DNA from: DAOTXK01 sp034435395
Lineage (GTDB): Bacteria > Chloroflexota > Anaerolineae > Aggregatilineales > Ch27
Direction of reading: 5' to 3'
DNA: 12,034 nt
Assembly: GCA_034435395.1 (NCBI GenBank)
Contig: DAOTXK010000373.1
Span: 1 to 12,034, forward strand
The notes below the pieces were generated by a model. It had not been told where the DNA came from. It searched no databases and saw only the letters and a list, made by a program, of their open reading frames with translations. Of the stretch, positions 1-7,193 are shown piece by piece (position 1 is the stretch's first letter; every line of letters begins with the position of its first letter). The translations under genes and the position numbers were made by a program.

Positions 1-409
1 GGTCCAGGGTCAGGTCGCCAGCGGTCAACGGCCCGGCGAGGGCAGCCGTGGCCCCCACCCGGCGCAGGACGGCCTCCGCCCGAGCCACCAGCTGGCGAGG
101 GCTGAAGGGCTTCACGATATAGTCGTCGGCCCCCAGCTCCAGCCCCCGGACGATATCGTCCTCCTCTCCCCGGACGCTGAGGATGATGATGGGCGTAGCG
201 GCCTGCGCCCGGATCCGTCGACACACGGCGAACCCGTCGAGTCTGGGCAGGTTCAGGTCAAGAATGATCAGGTCAGGCGACTCGGCCTGCCACTGACTCA
301 GGGCCGAAGGTCCATCATGGGCCATCAGCACCTCGAAGCCCGCCCGCCGCAGGGTGAAGGACACCACATCCGCCAGCACCAGATCGTCTTCCACGATCAA
401 CGCCTTCAT
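1..409 (-). CDS. OmpR/PhoB-type response regulator, partial (C-terminus outside window)
   Basis: Cytoplasmic response regulator that takes a phosphoryl group from a histidine kinase, almost certainly the one encoded just upstream. The visible 136 residues form a complete receiver domain: MKALIVEDD start with the acidic pocket at E7/D8/D9, phospho-acceptor D51 in LIILDLNLPRLDG, the switch Ser near 78 (IIILSV) and the conserved Lys near 100 (DDYIVKPF). The linker and the start of the next domain (LTAGDLTLD, typical of the winged-helix output domain of OmpR/PhoB members) are visible, but the DNA-binding domain lies beyond base 1. The start ATG overlaps the kinase stop codon as ATGA (406-409), so the two are translationally coupled. 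Target genes cannot be read from this window. Confidence 0.93.
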   Translation of the reverse strand, partial: MKALIVEDDLVLADVVSFTLRRAGFEVLMAHDGPSALSQWQAESPDLIILDLNLPRLDGFAVCRRIRAQAATPIIILSVRGEEDDIVRGLELGADDYIVKPFSPRQLVARAEAVLRRVGATAALAGPLTAGDLTLD

Positions 410-2490
410 GGCGTGCCCTCCGTGATCGGTATGGTAAACCAGAAGATCGAACCACCGCCAGGGCGCTCATCCACGCCCACGTCGCCGCCATGCTCTTCGA
501 CGATGGCCTTAACGACCGACAGCCCCAGCCCTATACCGTACTGAGCCCCGTCCGGATCACCCAGGCGCACGAAGCGGCGGAAAAGGTCCGCCCGTTCCGC
601 CGGCGGGATGCCCACCCCCCGGTCGGCCACCGATACACGGAGCGAACGGTCGTCCACTCGCTCCAGGTTCAGTTCAATCTCCTGCTCCATCGGGCTGTAT
701 TTGCTGGCGTTCGACAGCAGGTTGACCAGCACCTGAGTCAGCCGGGTTGGATCACCATCGACCAGCGGGAGTGGCGAGAGGTCCGGCAGCACCAACCGTT
801 GCCGACGGCGGTGCAGCAAGGGCGTCATCACCTGAACGGCTTCCACGATGACTTCATTGATCGCCGTGGGACGGCGGCGGATGCTGAAACGCCCGGCCTC
901 GATGCTGGTGCTTTCCAACAGATTGTCGATCAAAGTTTGCAGTCCCGTCACGCTCAGATGGACTGAGTTGAGCAACTCTCTCATCTCGGCTGACGAAAGG
1001 TGTTCGATCTCATCCAGCAGCAGTTCGACGGAGGCGTTGAGGGCCGCCAGCGGGGTGCGAAACTCATGAGAGATGTTGGCCATAAAATAGGAGCGGAGAT
1101 GCCGGACGGCTTCTTCTTCGGTGATGTCACGCAAGACCAGGGCTACCTGGACAGCGCTGCGGCCAGGCGGAATCAGTCGAGCGCCGGTCACGGCCAGCGT
1201 CACCGGTCGCCCGCTGTGGGTGAGCACGCTGATCTGGCGCTTGCCACCGTAAGGCGGGGTACGGGCCATGAATGGCTCGTCATTGCCATCCGACAGACGG
1301 AAGACATGATCAAGCGGCTGGCCTAACACCTCATCGCTCGACCACCCGGTGATGCGCTCCGCCCCCTGGTTGAAGAATGTGATACGGCCTTCCGCATCAA
1401 AGGTCACAATACCTTCCACGATGGACTGCACCAGGGTCTCCGACCAGGCTTTGGCCTGGGACAGGTCATCCAGCGCGCGGCGGGTGCTGACGCGATTTTC
1501 TTCCAGCGCCGTCGCCAGCGTGGCGATTTCCAGCGGCTCTCTGGGGATGGGAACCGGGGTGGTGAGGTCGCCCTGGCTGATGCGGAGGGCGGCACCGGTC
1601 AACTGCCGCAGGGGAGCCGTCAACCGGCGCGCGTAGCTCCCGGCCAGGGCCGAACTGACGCCGATCACGAGTAACGTGCTGCCGATCAAAATCAGCAGCG
1701 CCCGCGTCTCGGCGACCACCAGTCCGTCGATGGGCAGCGCCACCTCGGCCAGAGCCGCTGGCTGGCCCTGGGCGTCGCGCAGGGGGAGCAGAACGGTGTA
1801 GTAGCGGGTACCTGGCAGCGTCACCGCGACCATCTCGGCCTGGCCGGAGGACATCGCTCGCCCCACGGCCTCCGCGTCCACTGCCGAGGGAACATCGGTC
1901 ATGCTGGTGGCAACCCGCTCTCCGGCCAGCACGATGCTCTGGCTCAACCCGGTGGTGACCGCCAGTTGCCGGACGAAGTTGTCGTCGAACAAAGCGCCAA
2001 CCGTCACATACCCCAGCAGTCGGCCAGAACGGCTGTCGCGCACCGGCTGGCTGGCCAGCACACCCAGGGCAGATGTGGGGCGAGGCACGACACAGAACGT
2101 TGCCGCCATCCGCGTGGGATCAGGGTAGGGAGAAACCAGCTCGTCTTCGACCAGGGGTTCGCCGGAGGAGTCGTACACAATCAGGATGTCGAGATCAACC
2201 CCTGCCCGGAAAATTTCCACGTATTCGGACAGGGCGGCGGCGTTGCCCTGCTGCAACAACCGTTGCAGCGTGGGCCGCTGCGCGGCTAAAGTGGCCATAT
2301 TGACCAGACGATCCTGTTCCGCCGTGAGCAAAGCCAGGGTGACCCGCCCCCCGTCTGCCACACGCGCCCAGGCCTGCTGCTCCAATTCGGTGAGGACCAG
2401 CCAGTAGGCGGGTGCGCCGGCGGCAACCGTCGTCGCTATGATGGCCACCACAAAGGCGACGACTAACTGGGTTGACAGACTACGCATCAC
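406..2490 (-). CDS. Membrane sensor histidine kinase (extracytoplasmic sensor, HAMP, PAS, HisKA, HATPase)
   Basis: 694-residue hybrid-free sensor kinase. A first membrane helix spans about residues 8-30, followed by an extracytoplasmic sensor region of about 230 residues that looks Cache-like (DILIVYDSSGEPL, GYVTVGALFDDNFV). A second helix lies at about 264-286, then a HAMP linker (about 287-340) and a PAS domain (about 350-460; IVTFDAEGRITFFNQGAERITGW is its core and is followed by RDITEEE). The dimerisation domain carries the phospho-accepting His about 475 in NISHEFRTPL. The ATPase domain has the N-box (LLSNASKYSP, N594), G1 (DRGVGIP, about 623) and G2 (GIGLGLSVV, about 652). All catalytic motifs are intact. 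The first codon is GTG at 2490, with an ATG directly after at 2487; either may be used, and the ribosome-binding site is weak. The gene is coupled to the downstream response regulator by a 4-base overlap. The ligand is unknown. Confidence 0.93.
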   Translation of the reverse strand: MMRSLSTQLVVAFVVAIIATTVAAGAPAYWLVLTELEQQAWARVADGGRVTLALLTAEQDRLVNMATLAAQRPTLQRLLQQGNAAALSEYVEIFRAGVDLDILIVYDSSGEPLVEDELVSPYPDPTRMAATFCVVPRPTSALGVLASQPVRDSRSGRLLGYVTVGALFDDNFVRQLAVTTGLSQSIVLAGERVATSMTDVPSAVDAEAVGRAMSSGQAEMVAVTLPGTRYYTVLLPLRDAQGQPAALAEVALPIDGLVVAETRALLILIGSTLLVIGVSSALAGSYARRLTAPLRQLTGAALRISQGDLTTPVPIPREPLEIATLATALEENRVSTRRALDDLSQAKAWSETLVQSIVEGIVTFDAEGRITFFNQGAERITGWSSDEVLGQPLDHVFRLSDGNDEPFMARTPPYGGKRQISVLTHSGRPVTLAVTGARLIPPGRSAVQVALVLRDITEEEAVRHLRSYFMANISHEFRTPLAALNASVELLLDEIEHLSSAEMRELLNSVHLSVTGLQTLIDNLLESTSIEAGRFSIRRRPTAINEVIVEAVQVMTPLLHRRRQRLVLPDLSPLPLVDGDPTRLTQVLVNLLSNASKYSPMEQEIELNLERVDDRSLRVSVADRGVGIPPAERADLFRRFVRLGDPDGAQYGIGLGLSVVKAIVEEHGGDVGVDERPGGGSIFWFTIPITEGTP

Positions 2491-2534
2491 GATTCGCGCC
2501 CTGGGGGCATGTCCGTCCCGCTGACGGCCACCAG

Positions 2535-2560
2535 AAAAAACCAGGCCCGGCAGCCCCGGT
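2535..2560 (-). terminator. Possible weak terminator after the CNB gene
   Basis: On the minus strand a GC-rich segment with short self-complementarity (CCGG-GGCTG-CCGG, then GCCTGG) is followed at once by six T residues. It lies about 40 bases after the stop of the CNB gene and about 45 bases before the kinase start. The stem is only about 4 bp, so this may be a weak intrinsic terminator or chance. Confidence 0.3.
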
Positions 2561-2600
2561 CAGCCATGAACGAAGATGCCCATAACTGCTGCCGGATCGG

Positions 2601-3122
2601 TCAGTTCCGGTCGAGCGGCTCTGAGGTGGGCTGGCCCTCCAATCGTTGCCATCGGCCGCCTTCGACCAGGCTCACAAAGCGCACGCACAGCTTGGTCAAC
2701 CGCCGGCCGATGATCTGCGTCAGACGACTCATCAGTTGATAACCCAGCGTCGGGTAGTGCCCCATCAGTTCGCAGACGCGCACGCCGTCCATTTTGATCA
2801 ACTGGACATCCGTGATCGCCAGGGCGCTCAAGCCATAGACATAGGGTTCCACCAGCGCCGACCAGCCCAGCGGTTCGCCAGCCACCAGCGTACACAGGCT
2901 GGGAGGACAGATGTCGTCTTCGTTAACCGGTATCTTAAGATCGATCATCCCGCTGAAGATCACATACAGGGCATCCGCCCGGTCACCTTCATGAAACAGC
3001 CATTCCCCCTCGTTCAGCGTGATCTCCTCGCTGGCCATGGCCAGCTCTTTCAGCATGGCATCGTCCAGCCCGGCAAACAACGGGAAACGGCGAAGTTTTT
3101 CCGGAGAGACCATTATTCCCAT
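2601..3122 (-). CDS. Stand-alone cyclic-nucleotide-binding-fold protein without HTH
   Basis: 173-residue protein made of one Crp/cNMP-binding beta-roll (about residues 12-125: LFAGLDDAMLKELA, then WLFHEGDRADALYVIFSG) and a helical tail (about 125-150: LGYQLMSRLTQIIGRRL) where the Crp dimerisation helix would be. No winged-helix DNA-binding domain follows, so it is not a complete Crp/Fnr regulator. The phosphate-binding cassette is recognisable (GEPLGWSAL, about 82-90). The position expected to hold the phosphate-binding Arg is hydrophobic (VYGLSALAI), so cAMP may not be its ligand. The frame is open 54 codons further upstream, but the ATG at 3122 is chosen because GGAGG lies 8 bases before it and the protein then begins where the family begins. 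It lies 241 bases after the membrane Fe-S gene and before the kinase, and could be a sensory partner of either. Confidence 0.82.
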   Translation of the reverse strand: MGIMVSPEKLRRFPLFAGLDDAMLKELAMASEEITLNEGEWLFHEGDRADALYVIFSGMIDLKIPVNEDDICPPSLCTLVAGEPLGWSALVEPYVYGLSALAITDVQLIKMDGVRVCELMGHYPTLGYQLMSRLTQIIGRRLTKLCVRFVSLVEGGRWQRLEGQPTSEPLDRN

Positions 3123-3325
3123 CGTCACAGCCTCCGGTAGAAGCCTGATATGGTTAGGGAGCGCGGGGAGTGCCTCTGGCGGCGTAAACCAGCCGAAGCA
3201 CCACCCGCGGAGCGAGCGCTGCGACACGCGCGCAGCCAGGAAAACGCGCTGGACGGCGCAAATGCCCAGCGCTTCCGATGTCATAGGCTGTACGGTTGAT
3301 GCCTGCGGTCATAGGTTTCCCTTCC

Positions 3326-3353
3326 CGGCGTTAGGCAACGAATGGAAACGCCG
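3326..3353 (-). other. Stem-loop after the membrane Fe-S oxidoreductase gene
   Basis: A perfect 7-bp inverted repeat (CGGCGTT / AACGCCG) with a 14-base loop begins 10 bases after the stop codon at 3364. No T-run follows on the minus strand, so it is not a classical intrinsic terminator. It could protect the 3' end or mark a transcript boundary, since the next gene has its own long leader. Confidence 0.35.
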
Positions 3354-3363
3354 AATGTCCGCC

Positions 3364-5349
3364 TCACAGGGCCTCGTGTACCAGCTCGATCAGGTCCTTG
3401 ACGACGAGGCCATCCTCATGGCCGGTGGTCTTCACCGCATCCTGGAACATCGTCACGTCTTTGGGACAGGCCACCACGAGAACCTCCACCCCATCGAGGG
3501 CCACTGCCTCGCGAATGCGCATCTCGCTGGGCCGCTCCTGGACCGCGCCTTCGTCCATCCAGATACGCCCGCCGCCAGCGCCGCAGCAAAGCGCGCCGTC
3601 AGCGTGGCGCGGCATTTCCACCAACCGGCAACCGGTCGCCGCGATCACCCGGCGCGGCGCATCGTAGACCCCGTTGTAGCGACCCAGGTAACACGGATCA
3701 TGGTAGGTCACTTGGTAGCCGAGCCGCTTGTTGAACTTAAGTTTTCCGGCGGCGATGAGCTGGTCCAATAACTCGGCGACGTGCAGCACCGGAAACCGGC
3801 CATTGGTCGGATATTCGTGCCTGAGGGCGTTGTACGAGTGGGGGTCAGTGGTGACGACTGCCTGGAACGCGCACTGCTCCAGCGCGGCCACGTTCTTCTC
3901 GACCAGCATCTCAAACAGACCTTCCTCGCCCACTCGCCGTACATCGTTGCCGGCGTTACGCTCACCATCGTACAGGATGCCAAAGTCCAGGCCGAGGTTC
4001 TGAAATACCTGGGCCGTCTGGTGGGTGATGGCGGTCAAACTGGCGCTGTATGACGCATAGTCGCCGACGAACCACAGGTACTCAACTGCCTCTTTGCGCG
4101 CATCTTTGATCTTCGGCTCGATATCTCGCGTCCACTTGGCGCGCGCCCGCTCCGACTGGCCAAACGAGTTGCCATAGCGGCCCAGATTGGCCAGGGCGTC
4201 CTGGAGCATCTCGTCCATCCGCCCTTCCATGACCAGGTGGCGGCGCAGGTCCACGATGACATCCAGATGCTCGATTAACAGCGGGCATTGGCGGACGCAG
4301 GCCCCGCACGTCGTGCACGACCACAACATGCTGTCCGTGAGCACCCCGGTCAGGGGCGGCGCGACCACATCCCGGCGGAGCAGCGCCTGCCCATCCCGCC
4401 ACAGCATGGTCCGCAGATTCACCATCAACGCCTTGGGGCTGAGCGGCGTGCCGGCGGCGAAGGCCGGGCAGGCATCCTGACACCGCCCGCATTCCACACA
4501 GGCGTCACATTCGAGCAGTTGCTTCCACGTCAGATCGCGCAACGTGCTGACGTATACCGGCTCGCCGTGGGCGTTGTTGGAGACGGGGGCGAGCTGCCCC
4601 GGTGGCCGGTCCAGTGACGAAAAGAACACATTGAGGGGGCCGGTGACGAGGTGGCGCAGCATACCGACCGGCAGCGTCACGAATAGCAGCGCCACCATGG
4701 AGAGGTGAAACAACCACATCCCCAGATGCGCCGAACGCAACACCTCATCCGAAGCGCCAGTAGCCCGCCACACCTGGGCGACTGCCCAGCCAGCGGGTGA
4801 CCACGGCCCCCACGCCGGCCGTTGAATGGCCAGGCGCAGCGACTCGATGAGCAGCCCGCTGACGACGATCACCACCACCAGCACCAGCGACAGGGCGAAC
4901 CCCCGCTGCAGGGTCAGGCGGCGGGGGCGCTGCACAAAGCGCCGATACCCGGCCATCACCGCGCCCACCAGAAAGAAGATGGTGAAGGCGTCCAGCACAA
5001 GCTTGTAGATCAGGTAAACATCCCCCTGGAGAATCCGGAAGAAATGGGAGTCGATGGTCGCAAACGCCGTCCCCAGGAAAAATACGAAGAATCCCCAGGC
5101 CAGGGCGACGTGCATGATGCCCGGATACCGCTGGCCCAGCACCCTGGTCTGAACAATGGCGTATTTGATCAGGCGACCCAGCCGCACATGAAGCCGGTCC
5201 CATCTCATCTCCGGTCGGCCCACCCGCCACCACAGCCGGGCGTGCCGGTAAAAACGGACCAGGCAAATCAGGACGGCCAGGCCCAGCCCGATGTAGACCA
5301 GGGGTTCCCCCCAATGGGGAATGTTCCACAGGTTCAGTCGCTCTGGCAT
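3364..5349 (-). CDS. Membrane-bound HdrED-like Fe-S oxidoreductase, probable ETF:menaquinone oxidoreductase
   Basis: 661 residues. The N-terminal part is a NarI/HdrE-like cytochrome b domain with about five membrane helices (roughly 14-32, 77-97, 111-134, 151-172, 206-231) and candidate haem-ligand histidines (H80, H208, H216). Two [4Fe-4S] ferredoxin motifs follow: C284/C287/C290/C294 (CVECGRCQDACP, with an extra C281) and C345/C348/C351/C355 (CTTCGACVRQCP). The HdrD-like part has a degenerate first CCG module (about 425-510: GDYASY, NAGND, TTDPHSYN, no cysteine at the usual positions) and a second module keeping C553 (HDPCYLG), C588/C589 (CCGAGGG) and C628 (ACPKD, lacking the last Cys). This architecture, downstream of etfBA, matches proteins that carry electrons from ETF to menaquinone. 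The start at 5349 has GGAG 8 bases upstream. An NarI-type nitrate reductase role is unlikely because no narGHJ is present. Confidence 0.87.
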   Translation of the reverse strand: MPERLNLWNIPHWGEPLVYIGLGLAVLICLVRFYRHARLWWRVGRPEMRWDRLHVRLGRLIKYAIVQTRVLGQRYPGIMHVALAWGFFVFFLGTAFATIDSHFFRILQGDVYLIYKLVLDAFTIFFLVGAVMAGYRRFVQRPRRLTLQRGFALSLVLVVVIVVSGLLIESLRLAIQRPAWGPWSPAGWAVAQVWRATGASDEVLRSAHLGMWLFHLSMVALLFVTLPVGMLRHLVTGPLNVFFSSLDRPPGQLAPVSNNAHGEPVYVSTLRDLTWKQLLECDACVECGRCQDACPAFAAGTPLSPKALMVNLRTMLWRDGQALLRRDVVAPPLTGVLTDSMLWSCTTCGACVRQCPLLIEHLDVIVDLRRHLVMEGRMDEMLQDALANLGRYGNSFGQSERARAKWTRDIEPKIKDARKEAVEYLWFVGDYASYSASLTAITHQTAQVFQNLGLDFGILYDGERNAGNDVRRVGEEGLFEMLVEKNVAALEQCAFQAVVTTDPHSYNALRHEYPTNGRFPVLHVAELLDQLIAAGKLKFNKRLGYQVTYHDPCYLGRYNGVYDAPRRVIAATGCRLVEMPRHADGALCCGAGGGRIWMDEGAVQERPSEMRIREAVALDGVEVLVVACPKDVTMFQDAVKTTGHEDGLVVKDLIELVHEAL

Positions 5350-5372
5350 ACGACATGCTCCATTCGGATTCA

Positions 5373-5403
5373 GCGACCGGCCACCGCCCGTAGCGCGGGT
5401 CGC
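5373..5403 (-). other. Intercistronic stem-loop between etfA and the membrane Fe-S gene
   Basis: The 84-base gap between the etfA stop and the next start holds a 6-bp perfect inverted repeat (GCGACC / GGTCGC) enclosing a second short one (CCCG / CGGG). It may modulate processing or relative expression of the two cistrons. It is short and GC-rich, so chance pairing is possible. Confidence 0.25.
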
Positions 5404-5433
5404 CGCCCAGCCAAATCACACCAGCCGTCTGGG

Positions 5434-6408
5434 TCAGGATTGCACGCGTTGTCGAATCTGCTCGGTGAGCGCCGGCACCAGATCGAACAGATCGATCCTG
5501 GCCCCATACTGTGCCACATCAAAGATCGGCGCGGCGGGGTCGGTATTGATGGCGATGATCACCTCGCTGCCGGACATGCCCTCGATATGCTCCGGCGCGC
5601 CGCTGATGCCCAGGGCCAGATAGAGCTTGGGTTTGACGTGTTTCCCGGATTTGCCCACCAGCCGCGTCGTCGGCAGCCAGGCCTGGTCCACCACCGGGCG
5701 CGAGGCGCAGACCACGCCACCCAGGGCCGCCGCCAACTCCTCCACCAGTTCCAGGTTTTCCTGTCGCTGGATGCCGCGCCCGACGGCGATCAGGATCGGT
5801 TCTTTGGAGATATCCACATCGCCAGCTTCTGGCTCGATGTATTGTTTCAGGGTGACGCGCAACCCCTCCAGCGCGGGCGCGGCCACCGGCGTCACCTGAG
5901 GCGGCTGCGCGCTCTGGCCCGCCTCCGGCTTGTACCCGCCGGGCACCATCGTCACCAGCGCGGTTGGCGCGGGGAGATCGCCCTCAGCCATGATCTTGCC
6001 GCCGCAGAGCTGACTGACGAACCGGAGCGTGTCACCCTCGACGCTCACGCTGCGGCACTGGCTCACCAGCGGCAGCCCCCGCCGGATGGAAAGCCCGCTG
6101 GCCACATCCATACCGACCGAGGTGTGTCCCAGCAAGACGGCGCGCGGCGCGTAGGTGTCGACCAAGTTCGCCAACACGGCCAGGTAGGCGTCCGAGGTGA
6201 AGTCAGCCAGCGCCGGGTGATCGACGTACAGGACGCTATCCGCGGCCAGATCAGCCGCCAGCGCCTCCACGCGATGACCGAGCAACACCGCGACCACCTG
6301 GCCGCCCGTCCCCTGGGCCAGCGCACGGGCCGCCGCCAGCATGATGTAGGAAATATCCGCCACCTGTCCCCGCAGGTGTTCCACCACCACATGAATATCC
6401 GCGCTCAT
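5434..6408 (-). CDS. etfA: Electron transfer flavoprotein alpha subunit
   Basis: 324 residues, the normal family length. EtfA carries the redox-active FAD and pairs with EtfB to move electrons from dehydrogenases such as acyl-CoA dehydrogenase. The N-terminal domain (1-185) has the usual alpha/beta fold (VLLGHTSVGMDVASGLSIRRGLPL). The C-terminal FAD domain begins near 203 (PILIAVGRGI..ENLELVEELAAALGG) and contains SRPVVDQAWLP (about 236-246), VGKSGKHVKPKLY (about 251-263), GISGAPEHIEGM (about 267-278) and AINTDPAAPIFDVAQYG (about 286-302), which together contact the flavin. No residue expected for FAD binding looks missing. GGAGGT lies about 9 bases before the ATG. It is 15 bases downstream of etfB and 84 bases upstream of the membrane Fe-S gene, so it is part of one operon. 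Confidence 0.95.
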   Translation of the reverse strand: MSADIHVVVEHLRGQVADISYIMLAAARALAQGTGGQVVAVLLGHRVEALAADLAADSVLYVDHPALADFTSDAYLAVLANLVDTYAPRAVLLGHTSVGMDVASGLSIRRGLPLVSQCRSVSVEGDTLRFVSQLCGGKIMAEGDLPAPTALVTMVPGGYKPEAGQSAQPPQVTPVAAPALEGLRVTLKQYIEPEAGDVDISKEPILIAVGRGIQRQENLELVEELAAALGGVVCASRPVVDQAWLPTTRLVGKSGKHVKPKLYLALGISGAPEHIEGMSGSEVIIAINTDPAAPIFDVAQYGARIDLFDLVPALTEQIRQRVQS

Positions 6409-6423
6409 CAGCGTCCACCTCCC

Positions 6424-7188
6424 TCACATCACGCCCAGCTCTTGCAGGATGCTCACCAACTTGGCCGCGACCTCGCGCTCATCGCCTTCAATCATCGTCG
6501 CCCGCTCGCCGCTTTCCGGTTGGAACATGCGGCTGACGGTCGGCGCGCCGCTGAGGTCCCACGCCGCCGCCGGCTGCTGCTCAATGGTGGAGTCCTTCAT
6601 CGCCTGCCGGACTTTGCTGACCGCCACATAACGCGGCGGCTGCTCCGCCACCTGGATGCCGAGCACGGCGGGCAGCGTCACTTCCATCTCGGCCACCAGC
6701 CCGCCGGGGTACTCTTTGCGGGCCGTGCACCGATCACCCGATACCGTCACGCCCGCCACATAACCGACGTAGGGCATGCCCAGAATCTCGGCCAGCAGCG
6801 GCCCCACCGACCCATCCAGATCGTCGTGCGCCTGCACGCCGGTCAGCACCAGGTCGGGTTGAAGCCCGCTGATGACTGCCCCGAACACGCGCGCCAGGGC
6901 GTGGTTGTTCGCCCCACCCTCCAGGTCCCCGGTGATTTTGATCAGCCGGTCGGCCCCTTTGGCGGCGGCGGCGTAAAGCGCGTCGTCCACATCCGGCACG
7001 TCTGGGGCCACGACCGTCACCCGCCCGCCCAGGCGCTCCTTAAGCAGGATCGCCTGCTCCAGGGCATGATCATCCAGTTCGTTGAGGACCAGCCGCAGCC
7101 AGTCGGCATCCAGGGCGGTCCCACTGGGGTCGATCTCCAGCTCCTCCACCAGATCGGGCACCAGCTTGATAGGCGTCACAATGTTCAT
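6424..7188 (-). CDS. etfB: Electron transfer flavoprotein beta subunit
   Basis: 254 residues from the ATG at 7188; the frame can also begin at a GTG at 7197 that overlaps the upstream stop codon. The ATG is preferred because GAGGAG, at the end of the preceding gene, is then 8 bases away and the protein begins MNIVTPIKLVPD, as EtfB proteins do. The family signature NELDDHALEQA occurs at about 36-46, and the nucleotide-binding loop QAHDDLDGSVGPLLAE at about 119-134, where canonical members bind AMP and bifurcating ones a second FAD. I cannot decide between those types by eye. The subunit partners EtfA encoded 15 bases downstream. The start is 5 bases after the HdrD-like stop, so the soluble Fe-S protein and etfB are translationally coupled. 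Confidence 0.94.
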   Translation of the reverse strand: MNIVTPIKLVPDLVEELEIDPSGTALDADWLRLVLNELDDHALEQAILLKERLGGRVTVVAPDVPDVDDALYAAAAKGADRLIKITGDLEGGANNHALARVFGAVISGLQPDLVLTGVQAHDDLDGSVGPLLAEILGMPYVGYVAGVTVSGDRCTARKEYPGGLVAEMEVTLPAVLGIQVAEQPPRYVAVSKVRQAMKDSTIEQQPAAAWDLSGAPTVSRMFQPESGERATMIEGDEREVAAKLVSILQELGVM

Positions 7189-7193
7189 CGGCT

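Noticed and set aside
2251..2268. Perfect inverted repeat CTGCAAC-N4-GTTGCAG, similar to the arms of the intergenic palindrome
   Set aside because: It lies deep inside the histidine kinase coding sequence (around LLQQG), has a different spacer, and has no promoter context. Probably coincidence.
3123..3284. N-terminal extension of 54 codons on the CNB gene
   Set aside because: A GGAGG site 8 bases before the ATG at 3122 and the normal domain start there make the extension unlikely. The extension has no matching motif.
4700..5349. Annotation of the membrane domain as nitrate reductase gamma subunit
   Set aside because: The fold is NarI-like, but it is fused to ferredoxin and HdrD-like modules and sits beside etfBA with no nitrate reductase genes.
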